Shown: positions 33,556 to 44,795 of the stretch, piece by piece | Position numbering within the stretch: position 1 is the stretch's first letter | How the letters are laid out: each line of letters opens with the position of its first letter | NCBI RefSeq assembly: GCF_029407905.1 | Contig: NW_026577903.1 | Location: 1,116,001-1,180,000 of the forward strand | Direction: 5' to 3' | Source of the DNA: Bubalus kerabau | Lineage: Eukaryota > Chordata > Mammalia > Artiodactyla > Bovidae | DNA length: 64,000 nucleotides | Made by a program: the position numbers and the translations under genes | The notes under the pieces: generated by a model | The model's input: the letters and a program-made list of their open reading frames with translations, nothing else | The model's database searches: none | What the model was told of the DNA's origin: nothing

Positions 33556-34960
33556 CCGGGGACCTTAGGGAACTTCCCAGGGTGCCTCTGAGAGGCGAGG
33601 GATCCTGTGGAGGTGGCGGGGCCCCTCGGGACTCCGCTGGGTCTGGCGCAACGGAAGAGGGCCTCACCTCGAGGGGAGGCAGGAACCTCAGTCTTCCTCT
33701 CCGTTTCGGACTCCACCCGCAGGGTCCCTGCAGAGTTGGGACAGGAGAGTCAGGCCTCGTCTTGTCTGAGGAAGGGAACCCCGCTGGCCTCTCGAGTTGC
33801 TCAGGGGGTCTCAGGCCCCTCGTCGAGCTGTGTGTGGAACCCGCGGGTCTTTGCGGACGATGCACGGGGGTGGCAGTGCCCCTTCGCGTTGTGCCTTCCC
33901 CCACAGGGTTGCCTTCGAAGAGGGGTCCGGGCCTCGGGTCCTTCTCAAGGGCGGACCGGGGAATCGGGGGCGTTCGGCATGTGGCCCCACCCACGTGGCT
34001 CGTCTCGAATTTCCTCGTGAGACCGGCCTCATCCTGAGGTGCGCCGGGAAGGCCGGGAACCCCTTCCAGACCACGCAGGGGAATCGCCTCTCCTGTCGCG
34101 ATCAGGAGGGGAGAAGGGGCTCAGAGGAAGCGGTGCCGGGACCCTCGGTGTTCCCCTCGAGGGAACCCGGCGTGTCGGGGCACTTTTGGGGGTCGCAGGA
34201 AGGCTGTCAGGGACCGTTTCGCCCTTCAGGGCGGAACAGGGGACTTCCCTTGAGACGCCCTGGCGGGCAAGGGCCTCATCTTGCCAAGAGGTGGGAACCA
34301 CGTGGTTTTTCTCGAGTTGCGGCGGCATTCTCGAGTTACGACGGGGATCTCAGCCTTCCCCTTGGGTTGGCCCTGGGAAGCCCAATCTTCCCCTCGGGTT
34401 GCGAGGGAAAGCTGGGGGTTGCGCTCGAGTCACCGCAGGGCCCAAGAGACCTCACCTAGGCGTGTGTCCGGGACCTAATATTCCTCTCCAGGGAAGGCAG
34501 GGATCTCGGGGTTGCATTCCAGGCTCCCCCGGGGAGTCAGGCCTCGTCTCGAGGGGAAGCCAAGGACTCCGCTCTCCTCTCGAGTCGCGACGCGGGTCTC
34601 TTGGAGCCCTCTGAGCGGCCTCAAGAGAGTCCAGCCTCCTCTTCCGTTTGGAGAGAGGACCCGGGATTGCTCTCCAGGCCATGCAGGAAAAGAAGGCCCT
34701 CAGCTCGCGAGGACGGGGGCGTCTCAGGGGTTTCCTCGAGCTGCGGCGCCCGTGGGGGTTTTCTCCCGAGGCACGACGAGGATCTCAGGGAGCCTCTCGT
34801 GCGGCGCTAGGGAAGTCAGGTCTCCATGCGCGTAGCGAGGGGGAGCGCGTCCTGGCTCTCGAGTCACGGGAGGGGACTAGGGCCTCGAGACGCGTTGAAG
34901 AAGGACTCTCGAGGTCTTTCTCGGGGGGCGGCGGGAAACCCTCGTGTCCCTCGCCTTCTG
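33556..34960. repeat. Satellite I monomer 8 (dimer type A, second copy)
   Basis: 1,405 bp. Matches monomer 6 at +2,810 bp apart from at least one base (GAATCGGGGG near 33,961, GAATCAGGGG near 31,151). Confidence 0.88.
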
Positions 34961-36366
34961 CCGGGGACCTTAGGGAACTTCCCAGGGTGCCTCTGAGAGG
35001 CGAGGGATCCTGTGGAGGTGGCGGGGCCCCTCGGGACTCCGCTGGGTCTGGCGCAACGGAAGAGGGCCTCACCTCGAGGGGAGGCAGGAACGTCAGGCTT
35101 CCTCTCCGTTTCGGACTCCGCCCGCAGGGTCCCTGCAGAGTTGGGACAGGAGAGTCAGGCCTCGTCTTGTCTGAGGAAGGGAACCCCGCTGGCCTCTCGA
35201 GTTGCTCAGGGGGTCTCAGGCCCCTCGTCGAGCTGTGTGTGGAACCCGCGGGTCTTTGCGGACGATGCACGGGGGTGGCAGTGCCCCTTCGCGTTGTGCC
35301 TTCCCCCACAGGGTTGCCTTCGAAGAGGGGTCCGGGCCTCGGGTCCTTCTCAAGGGCGGACCGGGGAATCGGGGGCGTTCGGCATGTGGCCCCACCCACG
35401 TGGCTCGTCTCGAATTTCCTCGTGAGACCGGCCTCATCCTGAGGTGCGCCGGGAAGGCCGGGAACCCCTTCCAGACCACGCAGGGGAATCGCCTCTCCTG
35501 TCGCGATCAGGAGGGGAGAAGGGGCTCAGAGGAAGCGCTGCCGGGACCCTCGGTGTTCCCCTCTAGGGAACCCGGCGTGTCGGGGGACTTTTGGGGGTCG
35601 CAGGAAGGCTGTCAGGGACCGTTTCGCCCTTCAGGGCGGAACAGGGGACTTCCCTTGAGACGCCCTGGCGGGCAAGGGCCTCATCTTGCCAAGAGGTGGG
35701 AACCACGTGGTTTTTCTCGAGTTGCGGCGGGATTCTCGAGTTACGACGGGGATCTCAGCCTTCCCCTTGGGTTGGCCCTGGGAAGCCCAATCTTCCCCTC
35801 GGTTTGCGAGGGAAAGCTGGGGGTTGCGCTCGAGTCACTGCAGGGCCGAAGAGACCTCACCTAGGCGTGTGTCCGGGACCTCATATTCCTCTCCAGGGAA
35901 GGCAGGGATCTCGGGGTTGCATTCCAGGCTCCCCCGGGGAGTCAGGCCTCATCTCGAGGGGAAGCCAAGGACTCCGCTCTCCTCTCGAGTCACGACGCGG
36001 GGCTCTTGGAGCCCCCTGAGCGGCCTCAAGGGAGTCCAGCCTCCTCTTCCGTTTGGAGAGAGGACCCGGGATTTCTCTCCAGGCCATGCAGGAAAAGAAG
36101 GCCCTCAGCTCACGAGGACGGGGGCGTCTCAGGGGTTTCCTCGAGCTGCGGCGCCCGTGGGGGTTTTCTCCCGAGGCACGACGAGGATCTCAGGGAGCCT
36201 CTCGTGCGGCGCCAGGGAAGTCAGGTCTCCATGCGCGTGGCGAGGGGGAGCGCGTCCTGGCTCTCGAGTCACGGGAGGGGACTAGGGCCTCGAGACGCGT
36301 TGAAGAAGGACTCTCGAGGTCTTTCTCGGGGGGGCGGCGGGAAACCCTCGTGTCCCTCGCCTTTTG
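34961..36366. repeat. Satellite I monomer 9 (dimer type B, second copy)
   Basis: 1,406 bp. Matches monomer 7 at +2,810 bp until about 36,323, then gains one G in the CTCGGGGGGG run. The extra G shifts frame and lengthens an open frame at 36,006-36,848. Confidence 0.88.
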
Positions 36367-37771
36367 CCGGGGACCTTAGGGAACTTCCCAGGGTGCCTCT
36401 GAGAGGCGAGGGATCCTGTGGAGGTGGCGGGGCCCCTCGGGACTCCGCTGGGTCTGGCGCAACGGAAGAGGGCCTCACCTCGAGGGGAGTCAGGAAGCTC
36501 AGGCTTCCTCTCCGTTTCGGACTCCGACCGCAGGGTCCCTGCAGAGTTGGGACAGGAGAGTCAGGCCTCGTCTTGTCTGAGGAAGGGAACCCCGCAGGCC
36601 TCTCGAGTTGCTCAGGGGGTCTCAGGCCCCTCGTCGAGCTGTGTGTGGAACCCGCGGGTCTTTGCGGACGATGCACGGGGGTGGCAGTGCCCCTTCGTGT
36701 TGTGCCTTCCCCCACAGGGTTGCCTTCGAAGAGGGGTCCGGGCCTCGGGTCCTTCTCAAGGGCGGACCGGGGAATCGGGGGCGTTCGGCATGTGGCCCCA
36801 CCCACGTGGCTCGTCTCGAATTTCCTCGTGAGACCGGCCTCATCCTGAGGTGCGCCGGGAAGGCCGGGAACCCCTTCCAGACCACGCAGGGGAATCGCCT
36901 CTCCTGTCGCGATCAGGAGGGGAGAAGGGGCTCAGAGGAAGCGCTGCCGGGACCCTCGGTGTTCCCCTCGAGGGAACCCGGCGTGTCGGGGGACTTTTGG
37001 GGGTCGCAGGAAGGCTGTCAGGGACCGTTTCGCCCTTCAGGGCGGAACAGGGGACTTCCCTTGAGACGCCGTGGCGGGCAAGGGCCTCATCTTGCCAAGA
37101 GGTGGGAACCACGTGGTTTTTCTCGAGTTGCGGCGGGATTCTCGAGTTACGACGGGGATCTCAGCCTTCCCCTTGGGTTGGCCCTGGGAAGCCCAATCTT
37201 CCCCTCGGCTTGCGAGGGAAAGCTGGGGGTTGCGCTCGAGTCACCTCAGGGCCCAAGAGACCTCACCTAGGCGTGTGTCCGGGACCTAATATTCCTCTCC
37301 AGGGAAGGCAGGGATCTCGGGGTTGCATTTCAGGCTCCCCCGGGGAGTCAGGCCTCGTCTCGAGGGGAAGCCAAGGACTCCGCTCTCCTCTCGAGTCGCG
37401 ATGCGGGTCTCTTGGAGCCCCCTGAGCGGCCTCAATGGTGTCCAGCCTCCTCTTCCGTTTGGAGAGAGGACCCGGGATTGCTCTCCAGGCCATGCAGGAA
37501 AAGAAGGCCCTCAGCTCGCGAGGACGGGGGCGTCTCAGGGCTTTCCTCGAGCTGCGGCGCCCGTGGGGGTTTTCTCCCGAGGCACGACGAGGATCTCAGG
37601 GAGCCTCTCGTGCGGCGCCAGGGAAGTCAGGTCTCCATGCGCGTGGCGAGGGGGAGCGCGTCCTGGCTCTCGAGTCACGGGAGGGGACTAGGGCCTCGAG
37701 ACGCGTTGAAGAAGGACTCTCGAGGTCTTTCTCGGGGGGCGGCGGGAAACCCTCGTGTGCCTCGCCTTCTG
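36367..37771. repeat. Satellite I monomer 10
   Basis: 1,405 bp. Private variants include GGGGAGTCAGGAAGCTC near 36,484. Confidence 0.88.
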
Positions 37772-39177
37772 CCGGGGACCTCAGGGAAGTTCCCAGGGTG
37801 CCTCTGAGAGGCGAGGGATCCTGTGGAGGTGGCGGGGCCCCTCGGGACTCCGCTGGGTCTGGCGCAACGGAAGAGGGCCTCACCTCGAGGGGAGGCAGGA
37901 ACCTCAGGCTTCCTCTCCGTTTCGGACTCCGCCCGCAGGGTCCCAGCAGAGTTGGGACAGGAGAGTCAGGCCTCGTCTTGTCTGAGGAAGGGAACCCCGC
38001 TGGCCTCTCGAGTTGCTCAGGGGGTCTCAGGCCCCTCGTCGAGCTGTGTGTGGAACCCGCGTGTCCTTGCGGACAATGCACGGGGGTGGCAGTGCCCCTT
38101 CGTGTTGTGCCTTCCCCCACATTGTTGCCTTCGAAAAGGGGTCCGGTCCTCGGGTCCTTCTCAAGGGCGGACCGGGGAATCGGGGGCGTTCGGCATGTGG
38201 CCCCACCCACGTGGCTCGTCTCGAATTTCCTCGTGAGACCGGCCTCATCCTGAGGTGCGCCGGGAAGGCCGGGAACCCCTTCCAGACGACGCAGGGGAAT
38301 CGCCTCTCCTGTCGCGATCAGGAGGGGAGAAGGGGCTCAGAGGAAGCGGTGCCGGGACCCTCGGTGTTCCCCTCGAGGGAACCCGGCGTGTCGGGGGACT
38401 TTTGGGGGTCGCAGGAAGGCTGTCAGGAACCGTTTCGCCCTTCAGGGCGGAACACGGGACTTCCCTTGAGACGCCGTGGCGGGCAAGGGCCTCATCTTGC
38501 CAAGAGGTGGGAACCACGTGGTTTTTCTCGAGTTGCGGTGGCATTCTCGAGTTACGACGGGGATCTCAGCCTTCCCCTTGGGTTGGCCCTGGGAAGCCCA
38601 ATCTTCCCCTCGGGTTGCGAGGGAAAGCTGGGGGTTGCGCTCGAGTCACCGCAGGGCCCAAGAGACCTCACCTAGGCGTGTGTCCGGGACCTAATATTCC
38701 TCTCCAGGGAAGACAGGGATCTCGGGGTTGCATTCCAGGCTCCCCCGGGGAGTCAGGCCTCGTCTCGAGGGGAAGCCAAGGACTCCGCTCTCCTCTCGAG
38801 TCGCGACGCGGGTCTCTTGGAGCCCCCTGAGCGGCCTCAAGGGAGTCCAGCCTCCTCTTCCGTTTGGAGAGAGGACCCGGGATTGCTCTCCAGGCCATGC
38901 AGGAAGAGAAGGCCCTCAGCTAGCGAGGACGGGGGCGTCTCAGGGGTTTCCTCGAGCTGCGGCGCCCTTGGGGGTTTTCTCCCGAGGCACGACGAGGATC
39001 TCAGGGAGCCTCTCGTGCGGCGCCAGGGAAGTCAGGTCTCCATGCGCGTGGCGAGGGGGGAGCGCGTCCTGGCTCTCGAGCCACGGGAGGGGACTAGGGC
39101 CTCGAGACGCGTTGAAGAAGGACTCTCGAGGACTTTCTCGGGGGGCCGCGGGAAACCCTCGTGTCCCTCGCCTTCTG
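37772..39177. repeat. Satellite I monomer 11
   Basis: 1,406 bp. Private variants cluster near 38,060-38,155 (CGTGTCCTTGCGGACAATG, CACATTGTTGCC). Confidence 0.88.
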
Positions 39178-40583
39178 CCGGGGACCTCAGGGAACTTCCC
39201 AGGGTGCCTCTGAGAGGCGATTGATCCTGTGGAGGTGGCGGGGCCCCTCGGGACTCCGCTGGGTCTGGCGCAACGGAAGAGGGCCTCACCTCGAGGGGAG
39301 GCAGGAACCTCAGGCTTCCTCTCCGTTTCGGACTCCGACCGCAGGGTCCCTGCAGAGTTGGGACAGGAGAGTCAGGCCTCGCCTTGTCTGAGGAAGGGAA
39401 CCCCGCTGGCCTCTCGAGTTGCTCAGGGGGTCTCAGGCCCCTCGTCGAGCTGTGTGTGGAACCCGCGGGTCTTTGCGGACGATGCACGGGGGTGGCAGTG
39501 CCCTTTCGTGTTGTGCCTTCCCCCACAGGGTTGCCTTCGAAGAGGGGTCCGGGCCTCGGGTCCTTCTCAAGGGCGGACCGGGGAATCGGGGGCGTTCGGC
39601 ATGTGGCCCCACCCACGTGGCTCGTCTCGAATTTCCTCGTGAGACCGGCCTCATCCTGAGGTGCGCCGGGAAGGCCGGGAACCCCTTCCAGACGACGCAG
39701 GGGAATCGCCTCTCCTGTCGCGATCAGGAGGGGAGAAGGGGCTCAGAGGAAGCGGTGCCGGGACCCTCGGTGTTCCCCTCGAGGGAACCCGGCATGTCGG
39801 GGGACTTTTGGGGGTCGCAGGAAGGCTGTCAGGGACCGTTTCGCCCTTCAGGGCGGAACAGGGGACTTCCCTTGAGACGCCGTGGCGGGCAAGGGCCTCA
39901 TCTTGCCAACAGGTGGGAACCACGTGGTTTTTCTCGAGTTGCGGCGGCATTCTCGAGTTACGACGGGGATCTCAGCCTTCCCCTTGGGTTGGCCCTGGGA
40001 AGCCCAATCTTCCCCTCGGGTTGCGAGGGAAAGCTGGGGGTTGCGCTCGAGTCACTGCAGGGCCGAAGAGACCTCACCTAGGCGTGTGTCCGGGACCTAA
40101 TATTCCTCTCCAGGGAAGGCAGGGATCTCGGGGTTGCATTCCAGGCTCCCCCGGGGAGTCAGGCCTCGTCTCGAGGGGAAGCCAAGGACTCCGCTCTCCT
40201 CTCGAGTCGCGACGCGGGTCTCTTGGAGCCCCCTGAGCGGCCTCAAGGGAGTCCAGCCTCCTCTTCCGTTTGGAGAGAGGACCCGGGATTGCTCTCCAGG
40301 CCATGCAGGAAGAGAAGGCCCTCAGCTAGCGAGGACGGGGGCGTCTCAGGGGTTTCCTCGAGCTGCGGCGCCCTTGGGGGTTTTCTCCCGAGGCACGACG
40401 AGGATCTCAGGGAGCCTCTCGTGCGGCGCCAGGGAAGTCAGGTCTCCATGCGCGTGGCGAGGGGGGAGCGCGTCCTGGCTCTCGAGCCACGGGAGGGGAC
40501 TAGGGCCTCGAGACGCGTTGAAGAAGGACTCTCGAGGACTTTCTCGGGGGGCCGCGGGAAACCCTCGTGTCCCTCGCCTTCTG
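39178..40583. repeat. Satellite I monomer 12 (duplicated, first copy)
   Basis: 1,406 bp. Carries AGGCGATTGATCC (near 39,216) and CAGCTAGCGAGG (near 40,323); both recur 1,406 bp away. Confidence 0.88.
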
Positions 40584-41988
40584 CCGGGGACCTCAGGGAA
40601 CTTCCCAGGGTGCCTCTGAGAGGCGATTGATCCTGTGGAGGTGGCGGGGCCCCTCGGGACTCCGCTGGGTCTGGCGCAACGGAAGAGGGCCTCACCTCGA
40701 GGGGAGGCAGGAACCTCAGGCTTCCTCTCCGTTTCGGACTCCGACCGCAGGGTCCCTGCAGAGTTGGGACAGGAGAGTCAGGCCTCGCCTTGTCTGAGGA
40801 AGGGAACCCCGCTGGCCTCTCGAGTTGCTCAGGGGGTCTCAGGCCCCTCGTCGAGCTGTGTGTGGAACCCGCGGGTCTTTGCGGACGATGCACGGGGGTG
40901 GCAGTGCCCTTTCGTGTTGTGCCTTCCCCCACAGGGTTGCCTTCGAAGAGGGGTCCGGGCCTCGGGTCCTTCTCAAGGGCGGACCGGGGAATCGGGGGCG
41001 TTCGGCATGTGGCCCCACCCACGTGGCTCGTCTCGAATTTCCTCGTGAGACCGGCCTCATCCTGAGGTGCGCCGGGAAGGCCGGGAACCCCTTCCAGACG
41101 ACGCAGGGGAATCGCCTCTCCTGTCGCGATCAGGAGGGGAGAAGGGGCTCAGAGGAAGCGGTGCCGGGACCCTCGGTGTTCCCCTCGAGGGAACCCGGCA
41201 TGTCGGGGGACTTTTGGGGGTCGCAGGAAGGCTGTCAGGGACCGTTTCGCCCTTCAGGGCGGAACAGGGGACTTCCCTTGAGACGCCGTGGCGGGCAAGG
41301 GCCTCATCTTGCCAACAGGTGGGAACCACGTGGTTTTTCTCGAGTTGCGGCGGCATTCTCGAGTTACGACGGGGATCTCAGCCTTCCCCTTGGGTTGGCC
41401 CTGGGAAGCCCAATCTTCCCCTCGGGTTGCGAGGGAAAGCTGGGGGTTGCGCTCGAGTCACTGCAGGGCCGAAGAGACCTCACCTAGGCGTGTGTCCGGG
41501 ACCTAATATTCCTCTCCAGGGAAGGCAGGGATCTCGGGGTTGCATTCCAGGCTCCCCCGGGGAGTCAGGCCTCGTCTCGAGGGGAAGCCAAGGACTCCGC
41601 TCTCCTCTCGAGTCGCGACGCGGGTCTTTTGGAGCCCCCTGAGCGGCCTCAAGGGAGTCCAGCCTCCTCTTCCGTTTGGAGAGAGGACCCGGGATTGCTC
41701 TCCAGGCCATGCAGGAAAAGAAGGCCCTCAGCTCGCGAGGACGGGGGTGTCTCAGGGGTTTCCTCGAGCTGCGGCGCCCGTGGGGGTTTTCTCCCGAGGC
41801 ACGACGAGGATCTCAGGGAGCCTCTCGTGCGGCGCCAGGGAAGTCAGGTCTCCATGCCCGTGGCGAGGGGGAGCGCGTCCTGGCTCTCGAGTCACGGGAG
41901 GGGACTAGGGCCTGGAGACGCGTTGAAGAAGGACTCTCGAGGTCTTTCTCGGGGGGCGGCGGGAAACCCTCGTGTCCCTCGCCTTCTG
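40584..41988. repeat. Satellite I monomer 13 (duplicated, second copy)
   Basis: 1,405 bp. I see no difference from monomer 12 until 41,628 (GGTCTTTTGG instead of GGTCTCTTGG). Confidence 0.88.
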
Positions 41989-43393
41989 CCGGGGACCTCA
42001 GGGAACTTCCCAGGGTGCCTCTGAGAGGCGAGGGATCCTGTGGAGGTGGCGGGGCCCCTCGGGACTCCGCTGGGTCTGGCGCAACGGAAGAGGGCCTCAC
42101 CTCGAGGGGAGGCAGGTACCTCAGGCTTCCTCTCCGTTTCGGACTCCGACCGCAGGGTCCCTGCAGAGTTGGGACAGGAGAGTCAGGCCTCGTCTTGTCT
42201 GAGCAAGGGAACCCCGCTGGCCTCTCGAGTTGCTCAGGGGGTCTCAGGCCCCTCGTCGAGCTGTGTGTGGAACCCGCAGGTCTTTGCGGACGATGCACGG
42301 GGGTGGCAGTGCCCCTTCGTGTTGTGCCTTCACCCACAGGGTTGCCTTCGAAGAGGGGTCCGGGCCTCGGGTCCTTCTCCAGGGCGGACCGGGGAATCGG
42401 GGGCGTTTGGCATGTGGCCCCACCCACGTGGCTCGTCTCGAATTTCCTCGTGAGACCGGCCTCATCCTGAGGTGCGCCGGGAAGGCCGGGAACCCCTTCC
42501 AGACCACGCAGGGGAATCGCCTCTCCTGTCGCGATCAGGAGGGGAGAAGGGGCTCAGAGGAAGCGGTGCCGGGACCCTCGGTGTTCCCCTCGAGGGAACC
42601 CGGCGTGTCGGGGGACTTTTGGGGGTCGCAGGAAGGCTGTCAGGGACCGTTTCGCCCTTCAGGGCGGAACAGGGGACTTCCCTTGAGACGCCGTGGCGGG
42701 CAAGGGCCTCATCTTGCCAAGAGATGGGAACCACGTGGTTTTTCTCGAGTTGCGGCGGGATTCTCGAGTTACGACGCGGATCTCAGCCTTCCCCTTGGGT
42801 TGGCCCTGGGAAGCCCAATCTTCCCCTCGGGTTGCGAGGGAAAGCTGGGGGTTGCGCTCGAGTCACCGCAGGGCCGAAGAGACCTCATCTAGGCGTGTGT
42901 CCGGGACCTAATATTCCTCTGCAGGGAAGGCAGGGATCTCGGGGTTGCATTCCAGGATCCCCCGGGGAGTCAGGCCTCGTCTCGAGGGGAAGCCAAGGAC
43001 TCCGCTCTCCTCTCGAGTCGCGACGCGGGTCTCTTGGAGCCCCCTGAGCGGCCTCAAGGGAGTCCAGCCTCCTCTTCCGTTTGGAGAGAGGACCCGGGAT
43101 TGCTCTCCAGGCCATGCAGGAAAAGAAGGCCCTCAGCTGGCGAGGACGGGGGCGTCTCAGGGGATTCCTCAAGCTGCGGCGCCCGTGGGGGTTTTCTCCC
43201 GAGACACGACGAGGATCTCAGGGAGCCTCTCGTGCGGCGCCAGGGAAGTCAGGTCTCCATGCGCGTGGCGAGGGGGAGCGCGTCCTGGCTCTCGAGTCAC
43301 GGAAGGGGACTAGGGCCTCGAGACGCGTTGAAGAAGGACTCTCGAGGTCTTTGTCGGGGGGCGGCGGGAAACCCTCGTGTCCCTCGCCTTCTG
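41989..43393. repeat. Satellite I monomer 14
   Basis: 1,405 bp. Private variants include GTCTGAGCAAGGG near 42,197 and CTCCAGGGCGGACC near 42,376. Confidence 0.88.
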
Positions 43394-44795
43394 CTGGGGA
43401 CCTTAGGGAACTTCCCAGGGTGCCTCTGAGAGGCGAGGGATCCTGTGGAGGTGGCGGGGCCCCTCGGGACTCCGCTGGGTCTGGCGCAACGGAAGAGGGC
43501 CTCACCTCGAGGGGAGGCAGGAACCTCAGGCTTCCTCTCCGTTTCGGACTCCGACCGCAGGGTCCCTGCAGAGTTGGGACAGGAGAGTCAGGCCTCGTCT
43601 TGTCTGAGGAAGGGAACCCCGCTGGCCTCTCGAGTTGCTCAGGGGGTCTCAGGCCCCTCGTCGAGCTGTGTGTGGAACCCGCGGGTCTTTGCGGACGATG
43701 CACGGGTGTAGCAGTGCCCCTTCGTGTTGTGCCTTCACCCACAGGATTGCCTTCGAAGAGGGGTCCGGGCCTCGGGTCCTTCTCAAGAGTGGACCGGGGA
43801 ATCGGGGGCGTTCGGCATGTGGCCCCACCCACGTGGCTCGTCTCGAATTTCCTCGTGAGACCGGCCTCATGCTGAGGTGCGCCGGGAAGGCCGGGAACCC
43901 CTTCCAGACCCTGCAGGGGAATCGCCTCTCCTGTCGCGATCAGGAGGGGAGAAGGGGCTCAGAGGAAGCGGTGCCGGGACCCTCGGTGTTCCCCTCGACG
44001 GAACCTGGCGTGTCGGGGGAATTTTGGGGGTCGCAGGAAGGTTGTCAGGGACCGTTTCACCCTTCAGGGCGGAACAGGGGACTTCCCTTGAGACGCCGTC
44101 GCGGGCAAGGGCCTCATCTTGCCAAGAGGTGGGAACCACGTGGTTTTTCTCGAGTTGAGGCGCGATTCTCGAGTTACGACGGGGATCTCAGCCTTCCCCT
44201 TGGGTTGGCCCTGGGAAGCCCAATCTTCCCCTCGAGTTGCGAGGGAAAGCTGGGCGTTGCGCCAGAGTCACCGCAGGGCCGAAGAGACCTCACCTAGGCG
44301 TGTGTCTGGGACATACTATTCCTCTCCAGGGAAAGCAGGGATCTCGGGGTTGCATTCCAGGCTCCCCCGGTGAGTCAGACCTCATCTCGAGGGGAAGCCA
44401 AGGACTCCGCTCTCCTCTCGAGTCGCGACACGGGTCTGTTGTAGCCCCCTGAGCGGCCTCAACGGAGTCCAGCCTGCTCTTCAATTTGGAGAGAGGACTC
44501 GTGATTGGTCTCCAGGCCATGCAGGAAAATAAGGCCCTCATCTCGTGATGACCGGGGTGTCTCATGTGTTTCCTCGAACTGCCGCGGCAGTGTGGGTTTC
44601 CTCACTAGGTACGATGAGGATCTCAGGGAGCCTCTCGTGCAGTGCCAGGTTAGTCAGGTCTCCATGCGCGTGAAGAAGGGGCGCGTGTCATGGCTCTCGA
44701 GTCATGGTAGGGGAATCGCGACTCAACACATTTTGAAGCACTCTCGAGGTCTTTCTCGAGTCATGGCAGAAAACCCAGGGTTCCCTCGACTTGTG
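43394..44795. repeat. Satellite I monomer 15 (core-to-edge transition)
   Basis: 1,402 bp. Core-like on the left, increasingly edge-like on the right. The counterpart of 1-1,333. Confidence 0.88.

Larger units (their letters stand above)
1..43462. repeat. Composite ~43.46-kb supra-repeat, copy 1 (arbitrary phase)
   Basis: Base 1 aligns with base 43,463, so this interval is one full period of a composite repeat. In this phase it runs satellite I edge, INS-711-like array with a solo LTR, complex SINE-bearing satellite, then a long satellite I array. Equivalent landmarks lie 43,460-43,462 bp apart up to about 11.6 kb (LTR 4,883 and 48,345; half-unit anchors 6,201 and 49,661). Beyond that they lie 42,234-42,249 bp apart (Bov-A2 16,361 and 58,605; CpG-rich head 18,295 and 60,541). 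What is seen is collinearity of three different satellites and one LTR. That this is a tandem higher-order repeat rather than a single segmental duplication is inference, because only about 1.5 copies are visible. Confidence 0.9.

Noticed and set aside
27902..43875. Long recurring open frames (191-280 codons) on both strands of each satellite I monomer, including 36,006-36,848
   Set aside because: Several overlapping frames are open at once because the monomer is GC-rich and stop-poor. The monomer length is not a multiple of three in most units, the products are low-complexity Arg/Gly/Ser/Pro, and no known domain is seen.
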